DNA of 64,000 bases. Origin: Bimastos eiseni (lineage: Eukaryota > Annelida > Clitellata > Crassiclitellata > Lumbricidae). The stretch covers positions 17,472,120 through 17,536,119 of the forward strand of contig OY365810.1 of NCBI GenBank assembly GCA_959347315.1, in the 5' to 3' direction. A model generated the notes under the pieces. That model was not told the DNA's origin and ran no database searches. It saw only the letters and a list, made by a program, of their open reading frames with translations. Shown here in pieces: positions 38,701 through 47,900 of this stretch. Each line of letters opens with the position of its first letter. Position 1 is the first letter of the stretch. The translations under genes were made by a program, and so were the position numbers.

Positions 38701-41700
38701 CTTATGAATTCCAGTTTTTTATTTAAGAATTCATTACATCATTTCCATTAAAGCAGAAATCTTTTCATCAAACCAGCTTCCATTTAAGCATGATTCATTA
38801 CATCAATCCAATCTCCATTTAAGCACAATTTTCTTCAATCAAACTTCCATATAAGCATAAATCTTTTCATCAATCCAGCTCCTATATTACAAAATTCCTT
38901 TCATACATCCAGATTCCAGTTACACAATTTTTTTCATCGATCCAGCTTCTAGTTATACAGAATTTTTTTCATCAATCCAGCTTCCATTTAAGTGTGATTC
39001 TTTTCATCAATCCAGGTTCCATTTATGCATAATTTACATCGCAAAATACATGTTTCAAACAACGGAAATAATTAACAACGCTTAAATACATGTTTACCGG
39101 TAAAATTTTTAGTATATATTAGTCTTCTAATACCAGTATTATTACTACTATAGTTTTTGTGCTTCTAGTATTAAAATACTCTGAAACTAAGAAACTAGTT
39201 TGATTTGGGTACTTTATGTGCATTTTTTTGTCCGTGCGCATTTGCCCTGCACGCTGCTGACGGATCACCATAATATGCATATATAATATATAATATGGGA
39301 ATTCATCTAAAAACATGTACCACAAATTTAGTTATAATTTTGCACTACCTCATTTCACAGAAAATGTAACTTAAACTGAGTTTATTTATTTATTTCAATA
39401 GATTCTCAAGAAAACAGCCTACTTGCAATCTCGCTAATATCAAGCAAGTAGAATTTGTAACTTACATCAACTTGTTCAGCCATTTCTTGTAGACCGCCTT
39501 TCAGACTATTGCAAACTGTCATTAGGTATTTAACATCATACAGGTTAGGAAAGAACTCCTTTACCAATGCAAGGAAATCATCTTCTTTCTGAGGAAGCGA
39601 ACAGTTAGTTAGAATCTTTACCATGTAGCCAAAGTCATATATGCTAAAAGACAAAATAAATTCAAGACAGTGGCAAGGGTATGAATTGATACATGCCATG
39701 TCACAAATACATAATTAGCATTAATTGTATCTATCTCAACACTTATGCAGCATCTTTCAAACTACTTTTAAAAAGCTTTGTTCTAAATGCACCTCCTAAC
39801 CTACAGCACTTCAATCTGGCATATCATGCTGGACCATATCAAAACAGTGTTGGAAATGTAAGTGCAGACCACTAGGCCTATACTGCAACTAACCATACTT
39901 ACACTAATAACATAAAGTCCAATCCCAGGTTTTTAAATGACATTGCATTAACAAATTCAAGTGCAGCAACCAATTTGCTTTTGTAGTGAAACATTTATAA
40001 ATATTTATAAAAATGAAACAATACAACACTGTACTTTCACTCTGTTCTGGTCAAACAGCAGGCCATGCATCGGACATCTCTGAGCCGATGATATCCAATT
40101 CATGGCACACCTTCTGCTTCTACTCCACCTAGTAGAAACGATTATCTTGCTATCACAAGATCACCATTTTCGGATGACGGCAATTTGACTTAGCTCAAAT
40201 CCCTCTGAGACTCAACTGACTTGGCTCAGAACCAAGCAACAGCTTATAAAACTTGATCGTCAATTGAGAGTCTCACTATTCCCAGATTTCTGTGTCTTCC
40301 ACAGTGTTTATGACCATGGTGCATTCTCTTATTTGGCTCCTGGTTTTGTCTTGAATTAAGTCTCAATAGGGTTTAGTCTCTAAATATCTCTATGCCTTGA
40401 AGTAGAAGCCACTATCTGTGTGTTCTTCTCAACTTCTTCACTATACCTACTGATTTGATTTTCTCTCTTCTCGCACTCGGTCATAAACGCCTTTATTCCA
40501 GCACTGGGCTTTTGCTATACAATGACCTTTCCCGGCAGTCCAGAATAGGAGTCTTGTGGGGATCTCACCTGCATAGCTTCGACTCCCTTTTCATGATGGA
40601 CCTATCATACTGAATAGTCTGCTGCATGAAGCACGTTACAAATGTCCATACAATAATAATAATCATTGTGACTATGATGTAACTGAGCTCTTACGAACCC
40701 AATCATTATAACTTGCATGAATCACTTTCTTTTTGAAGCTGTGATCATGTAATACACGCAATAAGTATTTTACAGGAGTTTGGCATGGTCCATACATGGC
40801 AATGCAGCAATTCAAAAAGAGCAGCAATGGTGAATGATCTAATCCTGCAAATTCACTGAAAAATGAGCAGAGGTCATATAATTACTTTACATACCTGTGG
40901 CATGAGACCCAAATAATATTTTCACTGAGGATGAGGTCATATCTCACAAGGTGTTCTCTGTTTCATACTAGTCATTAGCCAAGTATTGATAACGTCATAC
41001 CTGTGGAAAGAGATCCATCTGATATTTTCACTGAGGATGAGGCCAGAGGTCATGAGATGCTCTCCAAGGTCACTTGCTTCAATGCCAAATTCCTTGTGGC
41101 TGGGAAAGTCAATTCCACTGTTTCTGAGCAACTCAACCGAATCCTGAGCAAACATGTCTGTTCTGACAAAACAATACATGATGTGCACTGCAATGCTGTG
41201 TGGATTCAAAGGGTTTACGAATCAAATGCAATATTGCAAAACATGAAACAGAAATGTATATTAATGTTAAGCAATGCAGCACCATAAATGAACAAAGTAG
41301 GGCATAACCGAGTAGACAATTTCCACCGACTACCGAATCCGAGTATTTGGATGAACTATTTGCCGGATCCGGGTACGAACCGAATAGTAGCGCTCGGCAA
41401 ATCTGATAGTGAGTACCATCCGTAGGCAAAGCATAGTTAACCTGCCATGTGCACAGTTACAGAGAACTATCTATAGTCAATGCAGAGTCTATAGCAATAT
41501 CCTTCATATATAACGCATTGTAGCACTCAAGGTTATAGCAATATATTTATTATTTAATAAGTTTATTTGTGAAAAAAATGTAAATCCTTGTTATAAAATT
41601 TGAAATATGAAGTTATCAATGACGTCTTTACTCTACTACTCTCTACTGTTTACCGGAAAGTGGGTGGAGCCAATTCAAGCGGGAAAATTACTAATTTGGT

Positions 41701-43440
41701 TGCCACCTGGGGAATACAACCAAAAGAAATTAAAATATATAAATTAACATGATCATTATTTTAAAGAAAATTCAGTGGAATATTAAGTTCTTGTTTAATT
41801 AATCAATAGCTTATAAGCAAGTCCATTAGTCCTAAATGCATCTAATAAAAAAATATTATTTTATAAAAAAAAATGATTTTTATAAAAAAAGTTATTTATA
41901 GCTATTTGCGGGTGTAATATTTGCTGATGCAAATACTTCCAAATAGTCCAATATTCGGCCGATTTCCGGTTCTGCCCTAGAACAAAGCATAAAACAGTTA
42001 TAGTTATTCTGAATAGTATAATAGTATAACTTTTTGTTATATTGCATATCTTTGATTCGGCAAGCCACCGCAGAAACCCTAACCTGCTCAGACAGAGAAG
42101 CCTCACTTACTCCAGATTGAATTTGAGGTTGAACTGCCAGGAAGCAATTGGAGCCGGAGTATTTCCTTGTTCGTCAAAGAGGGTTAGTCCAATCTGAATG
42201 ACCTTAAGGATGTCAACGTTACACTTCATCATCTGATATTGGAAGTCACAGCTTGATTTAAACTCACCAGTTGGCTTTGCCACTACTCCAGGGAATTCTG
42301 TGTCCTAAAAGGAAATAAGTAAGATACAAAAATCTTGAAGAAATAATTCAGTCAAGTGAAAACTTATAATTAGACACATCTTCAGGATTGCAGGAGCATC
42401 AATAGAATTATCAGCACTTGTGGATATGCTGACTAGCTTTAAAAAGGTGCTTTAGAAATTTTTAGTTTATGATTATGATAACATTGCAAGTCTTCTTGAA
42501 ATTAATCAGTGCTGCATTCCCAAAGAAGAAGAGGTCAAACATTGGATCTCTGTATTGGCACATAATTGTATTATCTTTAAAGAACATCTAAAAGCTCTGC
42601 TTTGAAGTATGCCATGATATTCAATCACAGAGTCCCATTGTGTTCAATATTAAGGATGACTTCATGATCACTAGTGTGTAAAGCTGTAAATTTTTCACGG
42701 TCAAAAATCGAAAATATTCAAATGCCAATCACGGCCAAAAACACAGAATTCGCAGCTTGTTCGCGGTCAAATTTGTAACACAATAAATAAGTCAATTATG
42801 TGCAGCATATGACAATGTGAGACAGGCACTTGACATAATTGGTCACTAGAGTCACTACTATAGTAAATAGCAATCAGCCAATCACTCACACACTAAATAT
42901 TATATAGTTATTCATATCTAACGTAAGCCATCAGTTTGTGTCAGTTTGCCAGCATTACGATATATAGAAGGTTGCATATTGGCAGATTTTCACATTTAAC
43001 ATTTCGGCAATCGTCCTGCAGGACGTCAGAGTACAGACTGAACGATCAGACCCATCCGCATCGTCAATTTCGAATTGGCAGCAAAATTTGCGATTTTTTT
43101 TAATCGTGTGACACCCGCGAAAACTTTACAGCCCTACAATGAATCCCATAGTGTTGAAGATCAAGAATGACTTCATGATCACTAATGAGCCACATCACAA
43201 TCCAAACAACACTACTCTTCACTCTAAAATAACATACGCATTATTAAAAACACAATTTTTTAAATAGAAAAGTCATTGCAGAGGAAAAAAGCTAAAAATA
43301 ATGGAATAACGAAATACATGAATACATACCATCGCTACATAGTTGAAATTTGCATGTATTCGACAGATGTTTTTGAACTCCTCATCGAGATTTGACTGCC
43401 AGACATCTTGAATTCCTGGTTGGCTCAATTCTGCGATCAT
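32701..43440 (-). CDS. CNOT7: CCR4-NOT deadenylase subunit, CNOT7/8 (CAF1/POP2) homologue
   Basis: Minus-strand exons 43440-43330, 42304-42111, 41162-41001, 39643-39466, 38178-38101 and 32865-32701 sum to 888 bp, or 295 aa plus TAA (vertebrate CNOT7 is 285 aa). All introns are GT-AG and in phase. This is a DEDD-type 3' exonuclease that shortens mRNA poly(A) tails. Conserved catalytic blocks are VAMDTEFPGVV (first Asp and Glu), SFHSIYDFGYMVKILTN (Asp), LYDVKYLM, LKGGLQEMAE and HQAGSDSLLTG (Asp). VWQSNLDEEFKNI matches the family N-terminus. The C-terminus, rich in Ser and Asp/Glu, diverges from CNOT7 and CNOT8, so the paralogue is not resolved. The start is the first ATG of the family-like N-terminus. 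The last intron (5.2 kb) carries a LINE and a TIR element, and others hold MITEs, yet the reading frame is intact. Confidence 0.95.
33805..36172 (+). pseudogene. CR1/L2-like non-LTR retrotransposon, 5'-truncated and broken
   Basis: Begins inside the endonuclease end (SDISDHLPIL, with the last catalytic His), continues through a spacer and the RT domain (KVVPVFKKG, NYRPISVLPVFS, YGFRPGHST, IFLDLAKAFDSINH, QGSILGPLLF, FADDTNLF), then a thumb/C-terminal region (TKFLGVYVDQHLSRTDHI). In-frame stops occur at 34099, 34384 and 35023, and the frame changes near 35030 and again near 35400, so no protein is made. The 3' end is AATAAAACAC followed by TGAT repeats at 36150-36172. It lies antisense to the deadenylase gene in its last intron. 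Clade assignment rests on motif style and tail only. Confidence 0.9.
36316..38040. mobile_element. 1.7-kb DNA element with 24-bp perfect terminal inverted repeats
   Basis: The first 24 bases from 36316 (GGGGTCATTGCATAATTACA...) are the exact reverse complement of 38017-38040. G-rich subterminal blocks with GTTACG/CGTAAC motifs follow each end. The interior contains two copies, about 368 bp apart, of a roughly 250-bp unit (about 37185-37441 and 37557-37809). No transposase frame is visible and no flanking duplication was identified, so the superfamily is undetermined. Confidence 0.8.
38690..39105. repeat. Minisatellite-bearing repeat, copy 1
   Basis: Roughly nine diverged copies of a 33-38 bp unit (TTTCATCAATCCAGCTTCCA and TTTAAGCATAATT), followed by a distinctive tail near 39033-39100 (AAAATACATG, GAAATAATTAA, ACGCT). 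The same unit and tail recur at 46405-47085. Lies in a deadenylase intron. Confidence 0.75.
40160..40670 (+). pseudogene. CR1/L2-like LINE remnant
   Basis: Shares with the copy at 43560-44350 a run corresponding to KQQLIKLD-QL...LFPDF and the 3' sequence AACAAATGT...CATAATAA-like tail (here ACAAATGTCC, then AAT repeats). Many stops and frame breaks; a short RT C-terminal remnant. Confidence 0.5.
40895..40945 (-). pseudogene. Partial duplicate of a CNOT7/8 exon with its splice donor
   Basis: About 50 bp 3' (on the minus strand) of the real exon 41162-41001, the sequence repeats the last ~45 bp of that exon plus its GTATG donor. It reads DLILSENIIWVSCH, against GLILSENIRWISFH in the real exon. 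The substitutions are mostly conservative. No matching upstream part or good acceptor was seen, so it is probably a non-functional tandem duplication. Confidence 0.7.
41298..41979. mobile_element. hAT-type MITE family C, copy 1
   Basis: Ends TAGGGCATAACCGAG and, inverted, TAGGGCAGAACCGG, with a perfect 8-bp target duplication (GAACAAAG at 41290-41297 and 41980-41987). A second copy lies inverted at 52437-53106. Non-coding, 682 bp, in a deadenylase intron. Confidence 0.93.
42679..43136. mobile_element. hAT-type MITE family F between two copies of a ~50-bp duplication
   Basis: The right end, inverted, is TAGGGCTGTAAAGTTTTCGC; the left end is the mutated TAAAGCTGTAAATTTTTC. Subterminal motifs such as CACGGTCAAA and GCGGTCAAA repeat. 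No 8-bp duplication is seen; instead a diverged ~50-bp direct repeat (CCCAT-GTGTT..., GATGACTTCATGATCACTA) abuts both ends (about 42627-42678 and 43137-43186). Confidence 0.75.
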
Positions 43441-43559
43441 GTTTCATAGAAAATCACCAAGCATTTTATTGTCGACCTTAAATGTAAACAAGCTTGTAAT
43501 TAAATGCACAGAAATGAAAGTATGCAATATGTAGCTGCATGGAGTATCCAATGGGAGCA

Positions 43560-44350
43560 GGACATTATTCCTCTGCCATTGCCCCATATGATATAACCGC
43601 CTGCAATTATCCATCAGCCACCACCCACATTGTCAGATGATGCAAACAGACTTAGCCTAAATACCTCCAAGACACAAATGATTTGGTTTGGAAACAAGCA
43701 ATAGCTTATTGAAATTCTTGAAATTTGATATCGCCCTTCTTTCAACATCTTTTGCTCAGAAGCGCAAATGCCTCGATGGTGCAATTACAGTTGCACTGAA
43801 GAGCAATTGCGCACGAAGGACTTGCTCAAGGTCCCTGTGCAGTGACTGATGCCCCGGACGAGGGTCGAACCCGCTCATTCAGCGCACACCGAGTGTTACG
43901 GGCCGACCGATCAGCCACCATGCCACACGGTTATAAAGACTGACCATCAGTTGACACTATTCCAGACTTTAATTTTTCCTCCAGTGTCCGTGATCTGGTC
44001 ATCATGCTTGTACCTATACCTTGACGTTTAGGGAACACCAATTTCTGGTGACTCGTTCCTGTTAACCAACTAAGGGATCTTAGAGCAATTAGGAGATCAA
44101 TGTCTTTCACGATGTTTATGGCCATGGTATTCTATTTTTCACGCATCGATCATCGTAATTCGCTATTTATTGGGCTACCTGAAGCTCGGCTGCCCCTGTG
44201 CAATCTGTCTTACATACTGCATCCAGGGTGATTGCTCATCCTATAGTAATTCAGTTCAATGGCTCATCCTCTTCATGGCCCTGTAACGCTAAGAGCGCCA
44301 TTGAGCAGTCTATTAAGTGAGGCACTTAACAAATGTTCGCATAATAAAAA
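43560..44350 (+). pseudogene. CR1/L2-like LINE remnant split by a SINE
   Basis: Left part reads NRLSLNTSKTQMIWFGNKQ. After the SINE (43727-43926) it resumes as DHQLTLF, SSSVRDL, FTMFMAM, HRNSLFIGLPEARL in shifting frames, the RT-thumb region of CR1/L2-type elements. Several stops and frameshifts. Ends in ACAAATGTTCGCATAATAA. It lies just upstream of the deadenylase start. Confidence 0.8.
43727..43926 (-). mobile_element. tRNA-derived SINE, full-length copy
   Basis: Read on the minus strand: a tRNA-like head GTGTGGCATGGTGGCTGATC, B box GGTTCGACCCT, the shared body CCTTGAGCAAGTCCTT and the 3' end AGAAGGGCGATATCAAATTT. Nested in a LINE remnant. Confidence 0.8.
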
Positions 44351-44750
44351 AAATAGTCAGAACTATTTAAAACGAATGTCAAATCTGCTCAAACCTATGC
44401 ATCAACCCGTTTCGTAATGTGCGCGAAAATATCCCACCCACAAAAACATAGCACAATGTAAGAAAAATGACAACTTCGCTAAGCTGTGTTTTATAGCTCC
44501 ATACACTAATATGTGCTGTATACCAGCTTGTTTTCAGACGGTGTTAACAGAGATGGTAGAGTCGTAAACTCTACCATATTTGTTGCTAACATACACAATG
44601 TCAATGGTCCTCGTTTTCTACAACGGACGGCCGTATATATGCCATTGACCCTGCTCATTTTCAATGCGAGCTTTATCGAGTGAAATCTGAAATGCTGCAC
44701 CTCTACACCGCTAGCCCGTTTGAATGATAATTGTTGAATGGACACCGTGT

Positions 44751-45014
44751 CAGAGGTGTAACAAGCGGGTGGCAGGGGAGCACCGGCCCCCCGTTTCAAA
44801 ACTGGGGGGGGGGGGAAGCGCCCCATCCAGTTTAGTGCCCCCAAATCGGTTCTTTTTTATGTTTATCAAATGGATTTTTAAGAATACTTTTGTTAAGATA
44901 ATTTGTTTCCCCCCCATTTTTCAAATATCTGGGGGAGGGAATTCAAAAAGTGGGAGGGCAACAAAAAATTTTTATTATGCCCCCCCCACTTTTTAAAACC
45001 TTCTTACACCTCTG
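44751..45014. mobile_element. hAT-type MITE family D, copy 1
   Basis: Ends CAGAGGTGTAACAAG and, inverted, CAGAGGTGTAAGAAG, flanked by CACCGTG(T/C) on both sides (7 of 8 match). The interior has long G and C runs. 264 bp, non-coding; apparent ORFs here are repeat artefacts. Confidence 0.9.
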
Positions 45015-45443
45015 CACCGTGCTGTCCCCGTGCAAGGACCGTACTTGTAACTTCCTCAGCAATTAGCGATTTCGGGAAGCGAACCGCTACCTCGTACCTG
45101 GCACGCAAACGTTTGCTTTTTTTAACCTGTTATAGTACAATAAACATTTTTGCAAACATTGTGTTCGTTTGACAGTTCAAATTTTGCATTTGTCAATACT
45201 GTGACTATTTTTTCACCTTTACCATAGATCTTTGCATTTACTACAATATTGTGCAATGACCAATACACACAAAGTAATGAAAATATCGCTTCCTTATAAT
45301 AATAGGAAAGATGTTGAGAATTTCTTGGACATTTTGTCCAAAAAATTAACCAAAATTGGCGCGCTTACGAATTGGCAGACCATAAAATAAAATGAACTGT
45401 TGGAGGCTTGGAGCATGTCCGAGCACGAAACATACGTTCCTTT

Positions 45444-45727
45444 CAGGGGTGTAACAAGCGGGGGGCAGGGGGCACCTGCCCCCAGTTTCAAAACTGGAGG
45501 GACAAAGCCCTCCAGTTTTAGTGCTCAGTGCCCCCATGTGCCCCCCAAATCGGTTCTTTTTATGTTTATATAATGACCTTTTAAGATTACCTTTGTTAAA
45601 ATAATTTGTGCTTCCACATTTTCAAATTTAGGGGGGGGGCAAAATTCAAAAAGTGGGGGAGGGAATTCGGGCAATATTTTAAAAATTATGCCCCCCCCCC
45701 ACTTTTTAAAGCCTTGTTACACCTCTG
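45444..45727. mobile_element. hAT-type MITE family D, copy 2
   Basis: Ends CAGGGGTGTAACAAG and, inverted, CAGAGGTGTAACAAG, with a perfect 8-bp target duplication (GTTCCTTT at 45436-45443 and 45728-45735). Same orientation as copy 1, only 429 bp away. Confidence 0.93.
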
Positions 45728-46404
45728 GTTCCTTTGGATAGATTTTTAGATAGCCGTGGAGCAATATTGAGGGCAACTTGATGACAGGTCTCGTTGAAGA
45801 GGATTCGCGGAAAGCCTAGAGTAAGATTGAAAATAATTATGTTGATGCATAGGCCAACTGTACTGGGCTACAAAACATTGGCCTAATGAGCGCAGTGCGT
45901 GACAGACGAGCATTTATGTAGCCAACCGTCGCGAAGCAACGGCGATATGACATAACATGACATGTATATTGTGCAATATCTTTGATGCGATAATGTTCGT
46001 CACCACTCACCAATAATAATTATTGAGTCACAATTTCTGGGTGTAGTTGTCTAGCGTGTACTAGGATCAGTGTCTGAAACACATGCTTCTGGCAGCCATA
46101 TTGTTTATCTTGGTCGCGGTTAGTGACAACGATTTTTAAAAGATTTAAAATAGCAATATCAGTTTAAACTTATTAATATTCAATGGTGATATCTATTATT
46201 ACGCAAGATATGTGTATTGTAGAGATCAATAACCATCGTTATTGTGATTTTACTAGAGATTACCGGAGACCTAATATTATACATTCTCCTATGATCTCCA
46301 TTAATACACACCTGTGATGGTTACTGCCGTACTACTGTGAACCTTTTTTTACCATGAACAAGTGATAAATGTGTAGTTATTTAAACAGTGAACCTCGTTC
46401 AATG

Positions 46405-47085
46405 GTAATGCTGGTAATCCTGTAGTTTAGCGTATTTTATTCAACAAATGTTTCAAAAGAAAAAATAGCGTATTTAATTATTTGGCGTGAATAGATGTTG
46501 AACTGTAGTTCAGATCGATGAAAAGATATACTGTGCAAGTAGAAACTGGATTGATGAAAGAAATTATGCTGAAATGGAAGCTGTATCGGTGAAAGTTTCA
46601 TGCTTGATTAAGTTGATTGATGCGAGAATGTTGTTACGATGGACGTGGAATCGATGTAAACTAGACCGTGTACGCGAGCAAAAACCTGATTGATGAAAAG
46701 AATATACCTAAATGGAAGCTGGATTGATGAAAGAATATACTTAAATGGAAGCTGGATTGACGAAGAGAAATACGTAAGAATGGAAGCTGGATCAGTGAAA
46801 ATACCATGCATAATTAGAAGTTCGATTAATGATAAAATGGTGTCGTGATAAAATCTAGTGGAATTTCTGTTCAACATTTTTTTAATGAAATACTCTTAAG
46901 ACACACTTTTAAAATTCCTTATAGATCCAGCTTCCATTTAGAGCATAATTATAATTATCAATCCAGTTTCTACTTACAAAATACATGACATAATGAAGGA
47001 AATAATTATGTACGCTAAAATACAGGATAAAAACTAAGCAATAATTAAATACGCTAAACTACAGGATAACCGGCAATGCTATATA
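46405..47085. repeat. Minisatellite-bearing repeat, copy 2, with inverted ends
   Basis: About 46510-46830 carries several copies of AAATGGAAGCTGGATTGATG (reverse orientation to copy 1 at 38690), and 46921-46985 has the forward orientation. The outer parts form an inverted repeat: ATCCTGTAGTTTAGCGTATT near 46420-46440 matches, reversed, AATACGCTAAACTACAGGAT near 47049-47068. This is a mobile-looking design, but no target duplication was identified. Confidence 0.7.
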
Positions 47086-47150
47086 GACTTGGTGCATATC
47101 AGTGCGGGAAAACTAGGTGTTTCTAGAAAGTTTCGAATGCTACTGGGTGG

Positions 47151-47397
47151 CACTAGACACCGAAGAGACACCGAAAAGGCTGAAAGATCTGGAAAAAATA
47201 TCGAAAAGCACAAAGAAATTACTTCTGCACCTCTGTACCGATAAACTACACTAACCCTAACCGACCCTCACGTTACTCCCCCTGACCCTAACCGACCTTC
47301 ACGATACTCACCCTGACCCTAACCGACCCTCACGTACGTCCTTTTTGGTATCTTTTCGGTCATTTTGGTCTCTTTTCGTCCTTTTCGGTGTTTAGTG
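47151..47397. mobile_element. Small TIR element with CCCTAACCGACC repeats
   Basis: Ends CACTAGACACCGAAGAG and, inverted, CACTAAACACCGAAAAG, with repeated ACCGAAAAG motifs inside each end. The centre has three ~31-bp copies containing CCCTAACCGACC. CACTA termini recall CMC/EnSpm elements, but the flanking triplets differ (TGG/TTA), so classification is open. Confidence 0.6.
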
Positions 47398-47900
47398 TTA
47401 TACTGAATGACCCATTTCTAACAGTTCTGTGCTACATATCTTGTCACTTGGTTTTCAGTCGATGAAACTCAATTTTTTTATTCGTTCAAAGATTTGAATA
47501 GACCACGAACTACTTCACTATTATAGTTGATGAAATTGCATAGTCTGTTATTGAACAAGTATCCTTCGTTTGTTTTGCATAATTGGTTGAAGGAAGACAT
47601 TTGAACTGGAAAATTCATACAAGACTACTAATACAAACAAATAGCTACTCAGTGACGACGAACTAGTAATAAATATATTATTAGACTATTATTTATTTAT
47701 GATAAATAATGAATAATGTTAATTTTGTATATATCTCATTACTCATTTGGAAACACATTTAATCCCAATATACTATTAATTAATCATTAATTATTAAATA
47801 GTTAGCTATTAACATTTTTATCAGTAAGAGCATAATTGCTAAGGATAAATCAGTTTACCTTTTGTAGATTTTGCTAAATAGTGACTTAAAACCATCGACA

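Larger units (their letters stand above)
45728..47900. other. Intergenic region upstream of the MPPED-like gene
   Basis: No exon seen. Holds a minisatellite-bearing repeat (46405-47085) and a small TIR element (47151-47397). The last 500 bp before the ATG at 47901 are AT-rich and should include the promoter; no clear TATA/initiator arrangement can be singled out. Confidence 0.5.

Noticed and set aside
44506..45537. Several Pro/Gly-rich open frames on both strands
   Set aside because: They fall in the G/C homopolymer runs of the two family D MITEs.
47220..47330. Interstitial telomeric repeat
   Set aside because: CCCTAACC occurs only three times, inside a longer ~31-bp unit within a TIR element, not as a true TTAGGG array.
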